Source of the DNA: an uncultured Bacilli bacterium
GTDB lineage: Bacteria; Bacillota_I; Bacilli_A; RF39; UBA660
Assembly (NCBI GenBank): GCA_910579455.1
Contig: CAJTUT010000001.1
Coordinates: 204,893-268,892, forward strand
Direction: 5' to 3'
DNA: 64,000 nucleotides
Every line of letters starts with the position of its first letter. Positions within the stretch are counted from its first letter, which is position 1. Shown here piece by piece: positions 16,431-24,655 of this stretch. The translations under genes were made by a program, and so were the position numbers. The notes beneath the pieces are model-generated. The model saw only the letters and a program-made list of their open reading frames with translations. It searched no databases and was not told the origin of the DNA.

Positions 16431-17123
16431 ATGATAATAATAGGAATAGTAAGTAAACCCGCTAATGATGAGAAATCATTATGGTCTAAGCAAAAAATAA
16501 CTGATGATTTTAGAAAAATAATTATTGAAAATGGAGCAGTAGCAATAGGCGTACTACCAACTAATATTAACTATAATCAAGTTATGTCATCAAAAGAAAA
16601 AGAAGACTTTCATAAAATACTAAATTTGTGTGATGGATTTATACTACAAGGTGGATGGCAAACTGGAAAATACGAAATTTATGTTGCTAAATATGCCATT
16701 GAAAATAATATTCCCTTATTAGGTACATGTTGTGGACTTAATAATATTTTATTTTCTCAGGGTGATACCGTTCAAAAAGAAAAAAATGAATCACATAATA
16801 TTTATGATAGAAATTATAGACATGACATATTAATTGATGAAACTTCAAAATTGTACACACTACTTGAAAAAAATAGAAAAGTTAAGGTTAATAGCATTCA
16901 TAACGTAATGATAAAAGACTCTGATGTTAATCACTTTGATATTGTTGCTCATGATCTAGACGGATTTGTCGAAGCTGTGGAACTAAAAAACAAGCGTTTT
17001 TGTTTAGGGCTTAAATGGCATCCTGAAATAATGGAAAATGATTTTATTATGAAAAATTTATTTAAAGAGTTTGTTAAATCTTGTGAGGAATACCATAAAG
17101 ATAAAGAAATTAAAAAATTATAA
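16431..17123 (+). CDS. Class I glutamine amidotransferase-like protein (peptidase C26 family)
   Basis: A 230-aa protein. The nucleophile elbow is at residues ~98-105 (LLGTCCGLN); the partner His-Glu is in GLKWHPEIM near residue 197. An oxyanion-type segment LQGGWQ lies near residue 73. The family includes gamma-glutamyl-GABA hydrolase and related gamma-glutamyl hydrolases that cleave gamma-glutamyl amides in the cytosol. The start follows a GAGGT site. It stands alone between the att-like repeat and an intrinsic terminator, so it looks like cargo of an integrated segment. Substrate unknown. Confidence 0.85.
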   Translation: MIIIGIVSKPANDEKSLWSKQKITDDFRKIIIENGAVAIGVLPTNINYNQVMSSKEKEDFHKILNLCDGFILQGGWQTGKYEIYVAKYAIENNIPLLGTCCGLNNILFSQGDTVQKEKNESHNIYDRNYRHDILIDETSKLYTLLEKNRKVKVNSIHNVMIKDSDVNHFDIVAHDLDGFVEAVELKNKRFCLGLKWHPEIMENDFIMKNLFKEFVKSCEEYHKDKEIKKL

Positions 17124-17183
17124 TTATATGATAAATAGATCATACTTAATTTATTTTTTAGATGTATATTTTGTCAAACAAAC

Positions 17184-17206
17184 AAAATATCCTGTGAGGA
17201 TTTTTT
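17184..17206 (+). terminator. Intrinsic terminator after the amidotransferase gene
   Basis: AAAATATCC and GGATTTTTT flank a TGTGA loop, followed by a T-run (17201-17206). Confidence 0.7.
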
Positions 17207-17313
17207 GTTGAATAAAAAATCAGTCATATTTCAGACTGAAAAAATATTCAAAGTTCGAGTAGTTCGAACAGATTCGTCAATGGTGCCCTAAAGGAGGATG
17301 TACAATAACTTTT

Positions 17314-18117
17314 TTAAATATTTAACTCTAATCCTACACCAACTTCATTGATATCTAATCTTTTTGCCATTTCTATTTTTGCTTTTAAAGATACACAATG
17401 ACACGGATATAACAATTTGATATTATTCTCTTTTAAATAATCTATAGTTTTTTCTAATCTTCCATTTACATCGAATAAATGAAACCCACCAATAACTCCA
17501 TATATTCTATCGTCATTACAAACTTTTTTAGCGTATTCTATTATATTACATATTCCACTATGAGAACATCCCGTTATAATAAATAGACCTTTTTCATTTT
17601 TATAAACGATTGCTGAATCATCGATTATTGTATCATCTATTTTTTCTCCATTAACAATCCTTTTTCCAATTGAATATCTCTGTTCAAAATCATTCAAAAT
17701 AGGAATCTCTCCTAAATAGGTAATATGCTCACTAATTTGAACTGGTTCTTTAGATAAATTTAATCGACAAATTCTTGATAATTCTTTCTTAGATAAAGGA
17801 CTTCCAATATATAAGCCAGTTGGATCTTCTTTATAATCAAAACATTCTGGATATGCAATTAACTCAATAGTTCTTTTTTCTTCGAAAAAATATTTTAAAC
17901 CACCTGTGTGATCATCGTGTCCATGAGATATAACTAATTTGCTAATAGTGTTTAAATCAATATTCATTTTTTTTGCATTTTTTAGTATAACTGATGAGTA
18001 TCCTGTATCAAATAATATCTTTTCATTTCCATCTTCTATATAATAACTTACTCCTGGTTCTGCTAAATAATACATATCAATAAATGTATTATTATCTTCT
18101 AATATTTTTAGTTTCAT
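17314..18117 (-). CDS. MBL-fold metallo-hydrolase
   Basis: A 267-aa metallo-beta-lactamase-fold enzyme. The metal site SHGHDDHTGG is at residues ~64-73, GCSHSGI near residue 178 and the GGFHLF...CHC segment near 210-238. This pattern is shared with the group often annotated as dihydropterin-aminobenzene phosphate synthase-like hydrolases. An N-terminal EPGVSYYIEDGNEKILFDTG carries the conserved first strands and Asp. The start follows GAAAGGATTC. Substrate unknown. It lies in the zone between the two tRNA-end repeats, so it may be element cargo. Confidence 0.85.
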   Translation of the reverse strand: MKLKILEDNNTFIDMYYLAEPGVSYYIEDGNEKILFDTGYSSVILKNAKKMNIDLNTISKLVISHGHDDHTGGLKYFFEEKRTIELIAYPECFDYKEDPTGLYIGSPLSKKELSRICRLNLSKEPVQISEHITYLGEIPILNDFEQRYSIGKRIVNGEKIDDTIIDDSAIVYKNEKGLFIITGCSHSGICNIIEYAKKVCNDDRIYGVIGGFHLFDVNGRLEKTIDYLKENNIKLLYPCHCVSLKAKIEMAKRLDINEVGVGLELNI

Positions 18118-18259
18118 AAATGAATCCTTTCATAAAGTATATTGACAAAATATAGTAAATTTCATTGTATTATAATAAATATTTTAGTATACTTTCTATA
18201 GGGAATATTAGTTGTTGAGTGTCTACCTCTAATCTTTTATAGAGAGGAGGTTTGATAAA

Positions 18260-18352
18260 ATGAAAACTAAAACTTTCATAGTAAAGGTTTTAAAGCTCAT
18301 TGCTATCATTTTATTACTCTCTACCTTATTGGTGTTAGCAATAAAAAAATGA
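18260..18352 (+). CDS. Hydrophobic 30-aa peptide, candidate type I toxin (Fst-like)
   Basis: The ATG at 18260 follows AGAGAGGAGG at 18241-18250, and 30 codons end in TGA. The peptide has a basic N-terminus (MKTKTFIVKVLK), one hydrophobic helix (LIAIILLLSTLLVLAI) and two Lys at the end: the architecture of membrane-active type I toxins. CCTCT (18226-18230) can pair with AGAGG (18243-18247) to hide the ribosome site, as in Fst messages. The gene is bracketed by the 14-bp inverted repeat, and a minus-strand terminator overlaps its end. No sequence match to a named toxin is claimed. Confidence 0.6.
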   Translation: MKTKTFIVKVLKLIAIILLLSTLLVLAIKK

Positions 18353-18405
18353 CACTCATTCTTAGAATAAGTGCCTAACTAATTTAAATTGGGTAGACAC
18401 TCAAC
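18344..18405 (-). ncRNA. Candidate antisense RNA to the micro-toxin mRNA
   Basis: On the minus strand, CACTTATTCT pairs with AGAATGAGTG (18354-18373 region) and is followed by a T-run opposite the toxin's last Lys codons (18342-18349): a terminator for an RNA moving leftwards. Such an RNA would start near or upstream of 18405 with the same GTTGAGTGTCTACC found in the toxin leader, and overlap the 3' part of the toxin mRNA. I found no clear promoter, so the 5' end is uncertain. Confidence 0.4.
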
Positions 18406-18511
18406 TTAGCGAAACTGAATGTTCCCTTTTTATTTTATGCAAGTTTCCTTGACATATTCATAATAACATAAAAACGCACTTTTATCAAGTGCGTTTTACT
18501 TAATACTCGAA

Positions 18512-18539
18512 AAGTTCTAGTTTCCTATCAATTTGGTGC
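18512..18539 (+). repeat. tRNA-Leu 3'-end flank, partner of the repeat at 16244
   Basis: AAGTTCTAG to TTTGGTGC is the second copy of the 28-base repeat (26 of 28 identical). It includes the encoded CCA of tRNA-Leu. It marks the likely attachment end of the accessory segment at 16272-18511. Confidence 0.6.
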
Positions 18540-18620
18540 CTGTGATCGGACTTGAACCGATACGATATTACTATCATTGGATTTTGAGTCCAACGCGTCT
18601 ACCAATTCCACCACACAGGC
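18534..18620 (-). tRNA. tRNA-Leu (CAA)
   Basis: On the minus strand the acceptor GCCTGTG pairs with CACAGGC. The anticodon loop CTCAAAA gives CAA, a long variable arm is present as in class II tRNAs, the discriminator is A, and CCA is encoded (TGG at 18534-18536). Its 3' end is duplicated at 16244-16271. Confidence 0.95.
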
Positions 18621-18652
18621 ATATCCTTATTATACCATAAAAATGAAAAGTA

Positions 18653-19237
18653 TCAAGAAGATATATCCTTATTTTCCACATATTTTGATTGATATAAGTC
18701 GGTCTCATCGTCTGATTGGTTTGTTTTTTCCATAAATTTTGACATATCAGGAAGTGCTTCTATATTAGGTAGACCAAAATAATCTAAGAATTCACTTGTA
18801 GTCTCATATAATATTGGTCTTCCTAACATCTCACTTCTACCTGCTTCTTTAACAAATCCCTTTGCTACTAATTTTCTAATCATTTGGGAACTAGAAACAC
18901 CTCTTAATTTATCTACTTCACTTCTAGTAATAGGCTCATTATAAGCGATAATAGCAAGGGTTTCCAATGCTGCCTGACTCAAAGTGTTAGTCAGAGGATT
19001 TTCAATTAATTTCTGATAATACATCTTGTGTTCAAATTTGGTAGTGAGTTTAAACCTATTTCCTAAAAAGTCTATTCTTAATCCCCTATCTTCCATTTCA
19101 TAAGCTGATTTTAACTTTTTTACTAGCATTTTAGACTGTTCTTCATCAATTTCTAAAACCGCCTCTATTTGATCTAAGCATAGTCCTTCCTCACCTACTA
19201 CGAATAAAAGACCTTCTAGTATTGCTAAATAATTCAT
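18653..19237 (-). CDS. scpB: Segregation and condensation protein B
   Basis: A 194-aa winged-helix kleisin partner. The opening LAILEGLLFVVGEEGLCLDQ and the block LSQAALETLAIIAYNEPITR with RGVSSSQMIRKL are the ScpB signatures. With ScpA it forms the regulator of the SMC condensin complex. It follows scpA with a one-base overlap. Its acidic C-terminus is about usual length. Confidence 0.96.
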   Translation of the reverse strand: MNYLAILEGLLFVVGEEGLCLDQIEAVLEIDEEQSKMLVKKLKSAYEMEDRGLRIDFLGNRFKLTTKFEHKMYYQKLIENPLTNTLSQAALETLAIIAYNEPITRSEVDKLRGVSSSQMIRKLVAKGFVKEAGRSEMLGRPILYETTSEFLDYFGLPNIEALPDMSKFMEKTNQSDDETDLYQSKYVENKDISS

Positions 19238-19947
19238 TATTTCACCTCACAAATAATATCATCGAATGTTTTGCTTTGTATGATAGTTAATTCATTGTTT
19301 TTAGCCATTTCCAGTATTGCCAAAAATGTTACTACAATATATTCCTTTGTTACTATAGGAAAAAGCCTAAAAAATGATATTTTTCCTGCTTCTTTTAATA
19401 ATCTATAAATATCCTTTCTTCTAGACGATACTGTAATTTCTTTTTCCGTTACTTTAGTAGATAGTGGCCTAGAGTCCCTTTTCCTTTCCAGAAACTTTTG
19501 AAAGGCATCAATTAAATCATCCAGGGTCAAATTTCCCTGTATCTCTACTTCTTTAGATAAATATTCTGATATGTTACTTGGTGCCTTTGTATATATTTCC
19601 TGTCTTATGCTTTCTTTTTTCTTTAGGGTTTTCGTTATTTCTTTATAAGCCTCATACTCTAATAATCTATTTATTAATTCTTCCCTAGGATCTTCCTCAT
19701 CTTCCTCATCAACTTTTTCATTAGGTAATAATAATTTTGACTTAATTTCTAATAATTCAGATGCTAAAACTAAATATTCACTGGCAATCTCTAAATTCAT
19801 AGATTCTTGATGTTCTATATACCCTAAATACTGTTCCGTTATCTCTTCTATTTTTATATTAAAAATATCCATTTTGCTTTCTTTGATTAGGTGAAGTAAT
19901 AAATCTAATGGTCCTTCAAACTCATTAATCTTAAAATCAAGGTCCAT
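19237..19947 (-). CDS. scpA: Segregation and condensation protein A
   Basis: A 236-aa kleisin that bridges the SMC heads. The N-terminus (INEFEGPLDLLLHLIKESKM) and the segment EYLVLASELLEIKSKLLLP are diagnostic. The C-terminal winged helix is in TFLAILEMAKNNELTIIQ. It starts the scpAB pair; the ribosome site is AGGAAGTGAT. Confidence 0.96.
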   Translation of the reverse strand: MDLDFKINEFEGPLDLLLHLIKESKMDIFNIKIEEITEQYLGYIEHQESMNLEIASEYLVLASELLEIKSKLLLPNEKVDEEDEEDPREELINRLLEYEAYKEITKTLKKKESIRQEIYTKAPSNISEYLSKEVEIQGNLTLDDLIDAFQKFLERKRDSRPLSTKVTEKEITVSSRRKDIYRLLKEAGKISFFRLFPIVTKEYIVVTFLAILEMAKNNELTIIQSKTFDDIICEVK

Positions 19948-19987
19948 ACTATCACTTCCTATTCCTATAACTCATTATACCAAAAAA

Positions 19988-20009
19988 AAATGACTATTTA
20001 TAGTCATTT
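19988..20009 (-). terminator. Terminator of the WXG100/DUF4176 operon
   Basis: AAATGACTA and TAGTCATTT form a 9-bp stem with a 4-base loop. The minus-strand copy is followed by TTTTTTTTT directly after the stop at 20011. Confidence 0.8.
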
Positions 20010-20010
20010 T

Positions 20011-20508
20011 TTATAAATATTCTAATTGCTCAATAGTATCATTAGAACTATTTTCTATTTTTGGGTTAGCGATTTCTATTTTAGGAATAATTTCATGATC
20101 AGTCTCCTCTTTTTCGTCCCTATTTTCTATTATATTTTTTTCCTCTGAAGAGTTATCTACTTCATCATCATCATCACCCTCAGAATCAATTTCATCTACT
20201 ATTCTTATTATCTCTTCATCTCCGTTTTTATATTGCATAGAAATCTCTTCTAATTCTTTTTTAAATTCCGTTTCTTCTTCATCCACATAGCCATAATGAA
20301 ATACTTTTTCTATTTGTTCATGGTCAAATAAACAAATTTGATTAAAATCTATATATCCCTCTGGATAGACACAGCCTGTATAATCATACATTTTTGTTTT
20401 ATCCTCTGCAACTACTGAGCAAAAACCTGTTACCATAGCCTTTTTTGTTCCACCCTTTAATAATACCACAGACCCTATTGGTAAGAATTTTTCGTTTTTA
20501 TTATCCAT
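20011..20508 (-). CDS. DUF4176 domain protein of a type VII secretion-like cluster
   Basis: A 165-aa protein. Residues ~7-75 match the DUF4176 pattern: LPIGSVVLLKGGTKKAMVTG, then YDYTGCVYPEGY with F-N-Q-I...FDHEQIEKVFHYGYVDEEE. The rest is a strongly acidic, low-complexity tail. DUF4176 proteins typically lie in type VIIb loci beside WXG100 and LXG proteins. It is the last gene of the five-gene minus-strand cluster that begins with two WXG100 proteins. Its molecular role is not known. Confidence 0.8.
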   Translation of the reverse strand: MDNKNEKFLPIGSVVLLKGGTKKAMVTGFCSVVAEDKTKMYDYTGCVYPEGYIDFNQICLFDHEQIEKVFHYGYVDEEETEFKKELEEISMQYKNGDEEIIRIVDEIDSEGDDDDEVDNSSEEKNIIENRDEKEETDHEIIPKIEIANPKIENSSNDTIEQLEYL

Positions 20509-20530
20509 TATTTCCCTCCATATCCTCTTA

Positions 20531-22777
20531 TTAATTTAAATCACTCAATGCTGCATCTTCGGAAAATCCACCTATTCCCGCAGCCTCTTCTAATTCCTCT
20601 GCATCTGTATAACTATTCTCATCTGGGAGTTCGGTATAACTACTTCCCTCTGGGCCTAAGTAATCATCTCGCATATAGGCACTATCACTTGGTATATCCG
20701 CATATTCACTCTCATCTTCTAAATTGTTATTTTCATCGTCATAAAATTCATCCATATCCTCGTTTTGCTTTCGATTTTTAACATATCGCACTCCTGCTAC
20801 TGCAGCAGCACCTGTTGCCGCAACTCCTAATCCAATTGGAATAGCAGTGCTAAGGCCGTTTCCTCCCTTTTTACTAGAAGACTCTTTATCTCCACCAGTG
20901 ATACTAACAATTTCTTCCTTTTCATTTAGGTTAGAATTATTATTTTCTATATCATTTTCTATATTATTAGGGGTATTGCTTTGATCGAATCCTGTATCCT
21001 TGGTTGGTTCTGATTGGTTAGTTGAACTATCTGGTGTAAGGTCCTCCCTCGGTCCATCATTTGTTACATAGGAATCATTAGAAGAGGGTGTTTCATAAGG
21101 GGCAGTTACTGATTTTTCTGTCACTGCCTCTGTTGAAGGAGGAACTGGAGATGCTACAGATTCCTCTATTGTAACACTTGCATTTGGATTATTATTAACT
21201 GTAGTATCTATTACTGACGGATCTGTTGGCAATGTATCCCCTGATGTATCTATAATACTTTGAATAGCTGCACTCTTTTCCTCATATGCGTTTGCTAAAC
21301 CTCCTGTTGCATTCATCATGTCCTCATTTGATACTGAGACATCACTATTAGAAGTTGTAGCTACCGCTGCAACTGTTGATCCTTTCAAGGTAGTTCCAAC
21401 AACTCTTTGTTCTAACACTCCATTTGCCTTTTTAGTAGACTTTAATTTATCCAATTGTTTATTTAAATTCTCCACATCTTTATCTCTATTGCTTTCAATA
21501 ACAGCAGTTTGCTTATTTAGATCCTCATCTATCTTTGCAATATCACTATTATATTGATTGTTGATCGTATCAATCTCACTTTCTGCTCTTGCCTTGATTT
21601 CATCGATTTTTTCTTGTGCATTTTCATCATTGATATCGACAGCCTCAATTTCCTCTGCTGCTTTTCTATTAATTTCTGCTATTCTTTCATTTTTTTCAAT
21701 CTCTAATTTTCTTTTTTCATCTGCAGCCGTAATCTTTGCATTCGTTATCTGTATTTTAGCATCTGCCTTAACTCGTTTAATGTCGTCTTTTATTCCCTTT
21801 CTGGTTGCTGCTAATACCGTTGCTCCTGCTAAAACATTTTTAGCTGATTTCTTTTTCTCCGATTTGTTTTTAGATGACTTATTTTTATTAGAAGATTTTT
21901 TTGATTTTGTATTTACTATTGTAGCGGCGGTAGCTGAGGTTGCTATTGTCCTATCATCTCTATCTTTTGTAGTTTCCTTCGCATTTGTTTTATTCTTATT
22001 TCCTTTCCACTTTTTATATATGGATAACACAGTGCTTTTTGACACTTTAGATTTTGTGCCCTTTAAAATTTCTCCTAAATATTTATTTGCATTTTTTGCT
22101 CCTGCTGCGGTTACTAAAGCAGCATATTTTTTAGCTATTTCAGTATTGCTGTATTTTTTTCCTGTTTTCTTGCCTTCGAACTGATTTCTGGCAGATTTTT
22201 CTAGATCTTTATAAGCTGTATATATATTAGAAATATTACCGCATTCAATTTCCAATGCATCTTTTAAATTTTCTATTTTTTTATTATAGGCTTGAGCAAA
22301 ATCCACTAAATTATTGTACTCATTTATTCCGCGCTCTATGAAATGTCTTATTTTCTCTATATTATCTTTATTATATTGTAATGGGTACTCTGGATATCCC
22401 ATTGCTTTTCCTATACGACTAATACTGGGAATTTTATATATTATTTTTTTATCTCCATCCGCTTTAGTTCTAGCTTTAAGAGAGTTAGGTTTATTGATAA
22501 AATGTTCTTCCTGAGTTTCAGTTTCCTTACATACAAAATTGTAATTTGCATCATCAATATACCATTTTATATCTGGCGTCACAAGATACCTAAGATCTCC
22601 TGATTTTGTTTTGCACGCTATTTTAGCATCCTCATAAGTGGGAATTGCATTGGCAATTTGCAGTTTCTTAAAACTTTTTCCATTTTCTTCAATCTTTAAA
22701 TTATCTAGCTGATTTTTAATAGACTTTAATTTTGAACCTGCCGATTTTAATTTATCATATGGAATATAGGTAGACAT
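20531..22777 (-). CDS. Large coiled-coil protein with one C-terminal membrane span, T7SS-like cluster
   Basis: A 748-aa protein. Residues 1-~210 are helical (MSTYIPYDKLKSAGSKLKSI opening, like a WXG/LXG helix pair). A Lys/Ser-rich stretch follows (~290-320), then a long charged coiled coil (~335-465, VKADAKIQITNAKITAADEK). After that come a Thr/Ser/Pro/Asn-rich linker (~490-640), one Gly/Ala-rich membrane span (~655-675, IPIGLGVAATGAAAVAGVRY) and an acidic tail. I recognise no enzyme domain. By position it may be a membrane-anchored component or a substrate of the WXG100 system. Confidence 0.65.
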   Translation of the reverse strand: MSTYIPYDKLKSAGSKLKSIKNQLDNLKIEENGKSFKKLQIANAIPTYEDAKIACKTKSGDLRYLVTPDIKWYIDDANYNFVCKETETQEEHFINKPNSLKARTKADGDKKIIYKIPSISRIGKAMGYPEYPLQYNKDNIEKIRHFIERGINEYNNLVDFAQAYNKKIENLKDALEIECGNISNIYTAYKDLEKSARNQFEGKKTGKKYSNTEIAKKYAALVTAAGAKNANKYLGEILKGTKSKVSKSTVLSIYKKWKGNKNKTNAKETTKDRDDRTIATSATAATIVNTKSKKSSNKNKSSKNKSEKKKSAKNVLAGATVLAATRKGIKDDIKRVKADAKIQITNAKITAADEKRKLEIEKNERIAEINRKAAEEIEAVDINDENAQEKIDEIKARAESEIDTINNQYNSDIAKIDEDLNKQTAVIESNRDKDVENLNKQLDKLKSTKKANGVLEQRVVGTTLKGSTVAAVATTSNSDVSVSNEDMMNATGGLANAYEEKSAAIQSIIDTSGDTLPTDPSVIDTTVNNNPNASVTIEESVASPVPPSTEAVTEKSVTAPYETPSSNDSYVTNDGPREDLTPDSSTNQSEPTKDTGFDQSNTPNNIENDIENNNSNLNEKEEIVSITGGDKESSSKKGGNGLSTAIPIGLGVAATGAAAVAGVRYVKNRKQNEDMDEFYDDENNNLEDESEYADIPSDSAYMRDDYLGPEGSSYTELPDENSYTDAEELEEAAGIGGFSEDAALSDLN

Positions 22778-22794
22778 AGTATTCTCCTTTCTTT

Positions 22795-23454
22795 TTAATT
22801 ATTAAATAGCTTCTGAATATTATCTAATTCAGTAATTAATAAATCAACATTTGTTTGAAGTTTATTATTTTTTAGTTTAATATGACTAATGTCATCTTGA
22901 TAACTCTTTATTTTGTTTTGAATATAGGTTATATTAGAAGAAACCTCTATTATTGATTTTCTTAATTTATCGCGTTTCTTAATAACTTTATCACTAAATT
23001 CTGTATATATTTCACTACCATTATTTAAAAATGATTTTTTTTCTGGATCTCCATATGTACCACTGGAATTCCCCTTATACTGTTCAGATAATCCTGCATA
23101 TGTAGTATCCCCTTCATCCCATTTAACAAAGTATGCTGTAAAATGAGCTTTACTAATATACTTAAAATCACATTTTTTTTCTAAATTTTCTTTTGTAAAT
23201 TGGGTAGCTTGAATGGCGGTTATAATTCCTTTATGCTTCATTATGCACTCTTTTAGGTCAATTACTGCATTCGCCACCTTTGTATCAGAGGCTACAGGCG
23301 TATCAATGGGTTGAGATGCAGTAGACATATTTTCTGATGCCTCTTCTTTCTTTACATTATTTTGTATATCACCTATTTGCCCTTTTTTATGCATATTACT
23401 TAATGCTTTTTCCACATTATTTTTTCCTACTATTAAACTAGTTAGTGGTATCAT
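22795..23454 (-). CDS. Hypothetical helical protein of the WXG100 cluster
   Basis: A 219-aa protein with no signal peptide. The first ~70 residues are polar (MIPLTSLIVGKNNVEKAL opening). The middle has WDEGDTTYAGLSEQYKGNSS, similar to the W..G turn of WXG-type proteins, and the last ~80 residues are an extended coiled coil (DKLRKSIIEVSSNITYIQNK). The start follows GGGAGAGATAGGT. It may be a long WXG-like partner or adaptor of the two small WXG100 proteins upstream. Confidence 0.6.
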   Translation of the reverse strand: MIPLTSLIVGKNNVEKALSNMHKKGQIGDIQNNVKKEEASENMSTASQPIDTPVASDTKVANAVIDLKECIMKHKGIITAIQATQFTKENLEKKCDFKYISKAHFTAYFVKWDEGDTTYAGLSEQYKGNSSGTYGDPEKKSFLNNGSEIYTEFSDKVIKKRDKLRKSIIEVSSNITYIQNKIKSYQDDISHIKLKNNKLQTNVDLLITELDNIQKLFNN

Positions 23455-23544
23455 ACCTATCTCTCCCTTTCTTTTTTACAATATATTTCAAGTGGAAAGA
23501 TATTTCTCTCCATTTGAAATATATTGCAATTATGCAATATATTT

Positions 23545-23832
23545 TTATTGTTGGTAGTTTTGTTGCATTTTAGATTCTGTAGATACAAATGTAGTACATG
23601 CACTTTCAATATTTTTAACATTTTGTAATAACATTTGATAATATTCTTCGAAATCTTTCTTCCAACTATTCCAGTCTTCAACTGCGTAATCAGCAGAACT
23701 ACCTTGCCAATTACTTTGAACTTTTTTCACTTCAGAATCTGATCTATCTAATAAGTCCTTCATAATATTAGAACTTGATTGAATATTTTTCGCTAACGAT
23801 TTAGCCTCATTGTAATTTAACTCTTGTTTCAT
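23545..23832 (-). CDS. WXG100-family protein (second copy)
   Basis: A 95-aa helical hairpin of WXG100 size. The turn is SNWQGSSADYAVEDW near residue 40 (W-x-G). Helices lie on both sides, and the C-terminal helix contains MLLQNVKNIESACTTFVSTE. The start follows an AGGAGGTGTAATG site. Members are exported as dimers by type VII systems. It lies 16 bases after its paralogue. Confidence 0.88.
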   Translation of the reverse strand: MKQELNYNEAKSLAKNIQSSSNIMKDLLDRSDSEVKKVQSNWQGSSADYAVEDWNSWKKDFEEYYQMLLQNVKNIESACTTFVSTESKMQQNYQQ

Positions 23833-23848
23833 TCATTACACCTCCTAT

Positions 23849-24142
23849 TTATCTCATGCTTCCTGATACATCACTATCAGTTTGTTGTGCCATAGTAGCG
23901 GACTTTACGGTTGCATCTGCAAATCCTTTCAACCAATCTTGAAGTTTTGTGATACTTTCTTTTTTCTCATTCCATTTTGTAAAATAAGATTCAGAACCAC
24001 TACCCTTCCAAATTTGTTCAAGTTGACTATTGTATTTTACCAGCTTATTTAATTCACTTAAAAAGTCATTTGCATTATTTTGTAATTGTTGTCCCTCTCT
24101 TTTTACATCATCTGGGTTCATTCCATATGTTTTATCAGCCAT
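23849..24142 (-). CDS. WXG100-family protein (first copy)
   Basis: A 97-aa protein with the classic layout: helix, then QIWKGSGSESYFTKWNEKKE (W-x-G turn near residue 44), then helix to residue ~95. The start follows AAAGGGAGGTGAAAG. It opens the five-gene cluster, probably forming a heterodimer with the second WXG100 protein. No EssC/YukA-type ATPase gene is in the window, so the secretion machinery must lie elsewhere, if present. Confidence 0.9.
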   Translation of the reverse strand: MADKTYGMNPDDVKREGQQLQNNANDFLSELNKLVKYNSQLEQIWKGSGSESYFTKWNEKKESITKLQDWLKGFADATVKSATMAQQTDSDVSGSMR

Positions 24143-24293
24143 CCTCTTTCACCTCCCTTTCTGTTTGAATAAGAATATAGTCTCATATCCTTTCTATTCT
24201 TATAAACTCATCATACTATCTTTCTTTCTTTTATTCAATAAATTCAAGATAATTTGACAACTATTGTGTAAAGTTCCCTTTTTGTAAGTTTGG

Positions 24294-24302
24294 TGTTATA
24301 AT
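24294..24302 (+). promoter_or_regulatory. Extended -10 promoter of the RNHCP gene
   Basis: TGTTATAAT gives an extended -10 (TGnTATAAT). No good -35 lies at the right distance; TTGACA at 24254 is too far upstream. Confidence 0.45.
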
Positions 24303-24319
24303 TTTTTATGGGGTGTAAT

Positions 24320-24625
24320 ATGAAAACTTTTAATGAAATTGATGAGTCTTTTACCTGTGAAAAATGCGGCTTTCATGTTGAAAGATTAGGATACTCCTGT
24401 CGGGATCATTGTCCGAATTGTTTATACTCAAAACATGTAGATAAAAACCCAGGTGATAGAAAAAACAAATGTCAAGGTTTATTAAAGCCTATTGGAATGG
24501 AAAAATTTAAGGATACTTACAAGATTGTCTATTTATGTGAAAAATGTGGTAAAGGACATAAAAACATAATGGCGAAAGATGACAATATGCATGTGTTAAT
24601 CAACCTATCTGTAGTGAAAAAATAG
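24320..24625 (+). CDS. RNHCP domain protein
   Basis: A 101-aa zinc-binding-type protein. The start at 24320 is chosen because GGGGTG (24310-24315) lies just before it; an in-frame ATG at 24308 would be inside the promoter start region. Cysteine pairs CEKC, the cluster CRDHCPNC near residue 30 and CEKC near residue 77 fit a zinc-binding fold, with the motif R-N/D-H-C-P after which RNHCP proteins are named. Function unknown. It converges on spoVAE through a shared terminator. Confidence 0.85.
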   Translation: MKTFNEIDESFTCEKCGFHVERLGYSCRDHCPNCLYSKHVDKNPGDRKNKCQGLLKPIGMEKFKDTYKIVYLCEKCGKGHKNIMAKDDNMHVLINLSVVKK

Positions 24626-24655
24626 AAACCATGAAAAGTTTCTATTTTAATTTTT
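24621..24655. terminator. Bidirectional terminator between the RNHCP gene and spoVAE
   Basis: AATAGAAAC (24621-24629) and GTTTCTATT (24638-24646) form a perfect 9-bp stem, with T-rich flanks on both strands. Confidence 0.8.

Larger units (their letters stand above)
18214..18405. repeat. 14-bp perfect inverted repeat bracketing the micro-toxin gene
   Basis: GTTGAGTGTCTACC at 18214-18227 is matched by its exact reverse complement at 18392-18405. The plus-strand toxin mRNA and a minus-strand RNA would therefore share the same 14 bases near their 5' regions, as expected for convergent toxin and antitoxin RNAs. Confidence 0.75.

Noticed and set aside
18260..18352. Reassigned TGA codon
   Set aside because: Trp is encoded by TGG throughout, and TGA serves as a stop here, so a Mycoplasma-type code is not supported.
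21318..22184. Long plus-strand frames opposite the 748-aa gene
   Set aside because: They are antisense shadows with hydrophobic, low-complexity products and no ribosome sites.
24254..24259. TTGACA as the -35 box of the RNHCP gene
   Set aside because: It lies 37 bases before the TATAAT, far beyond the usual 16-18.
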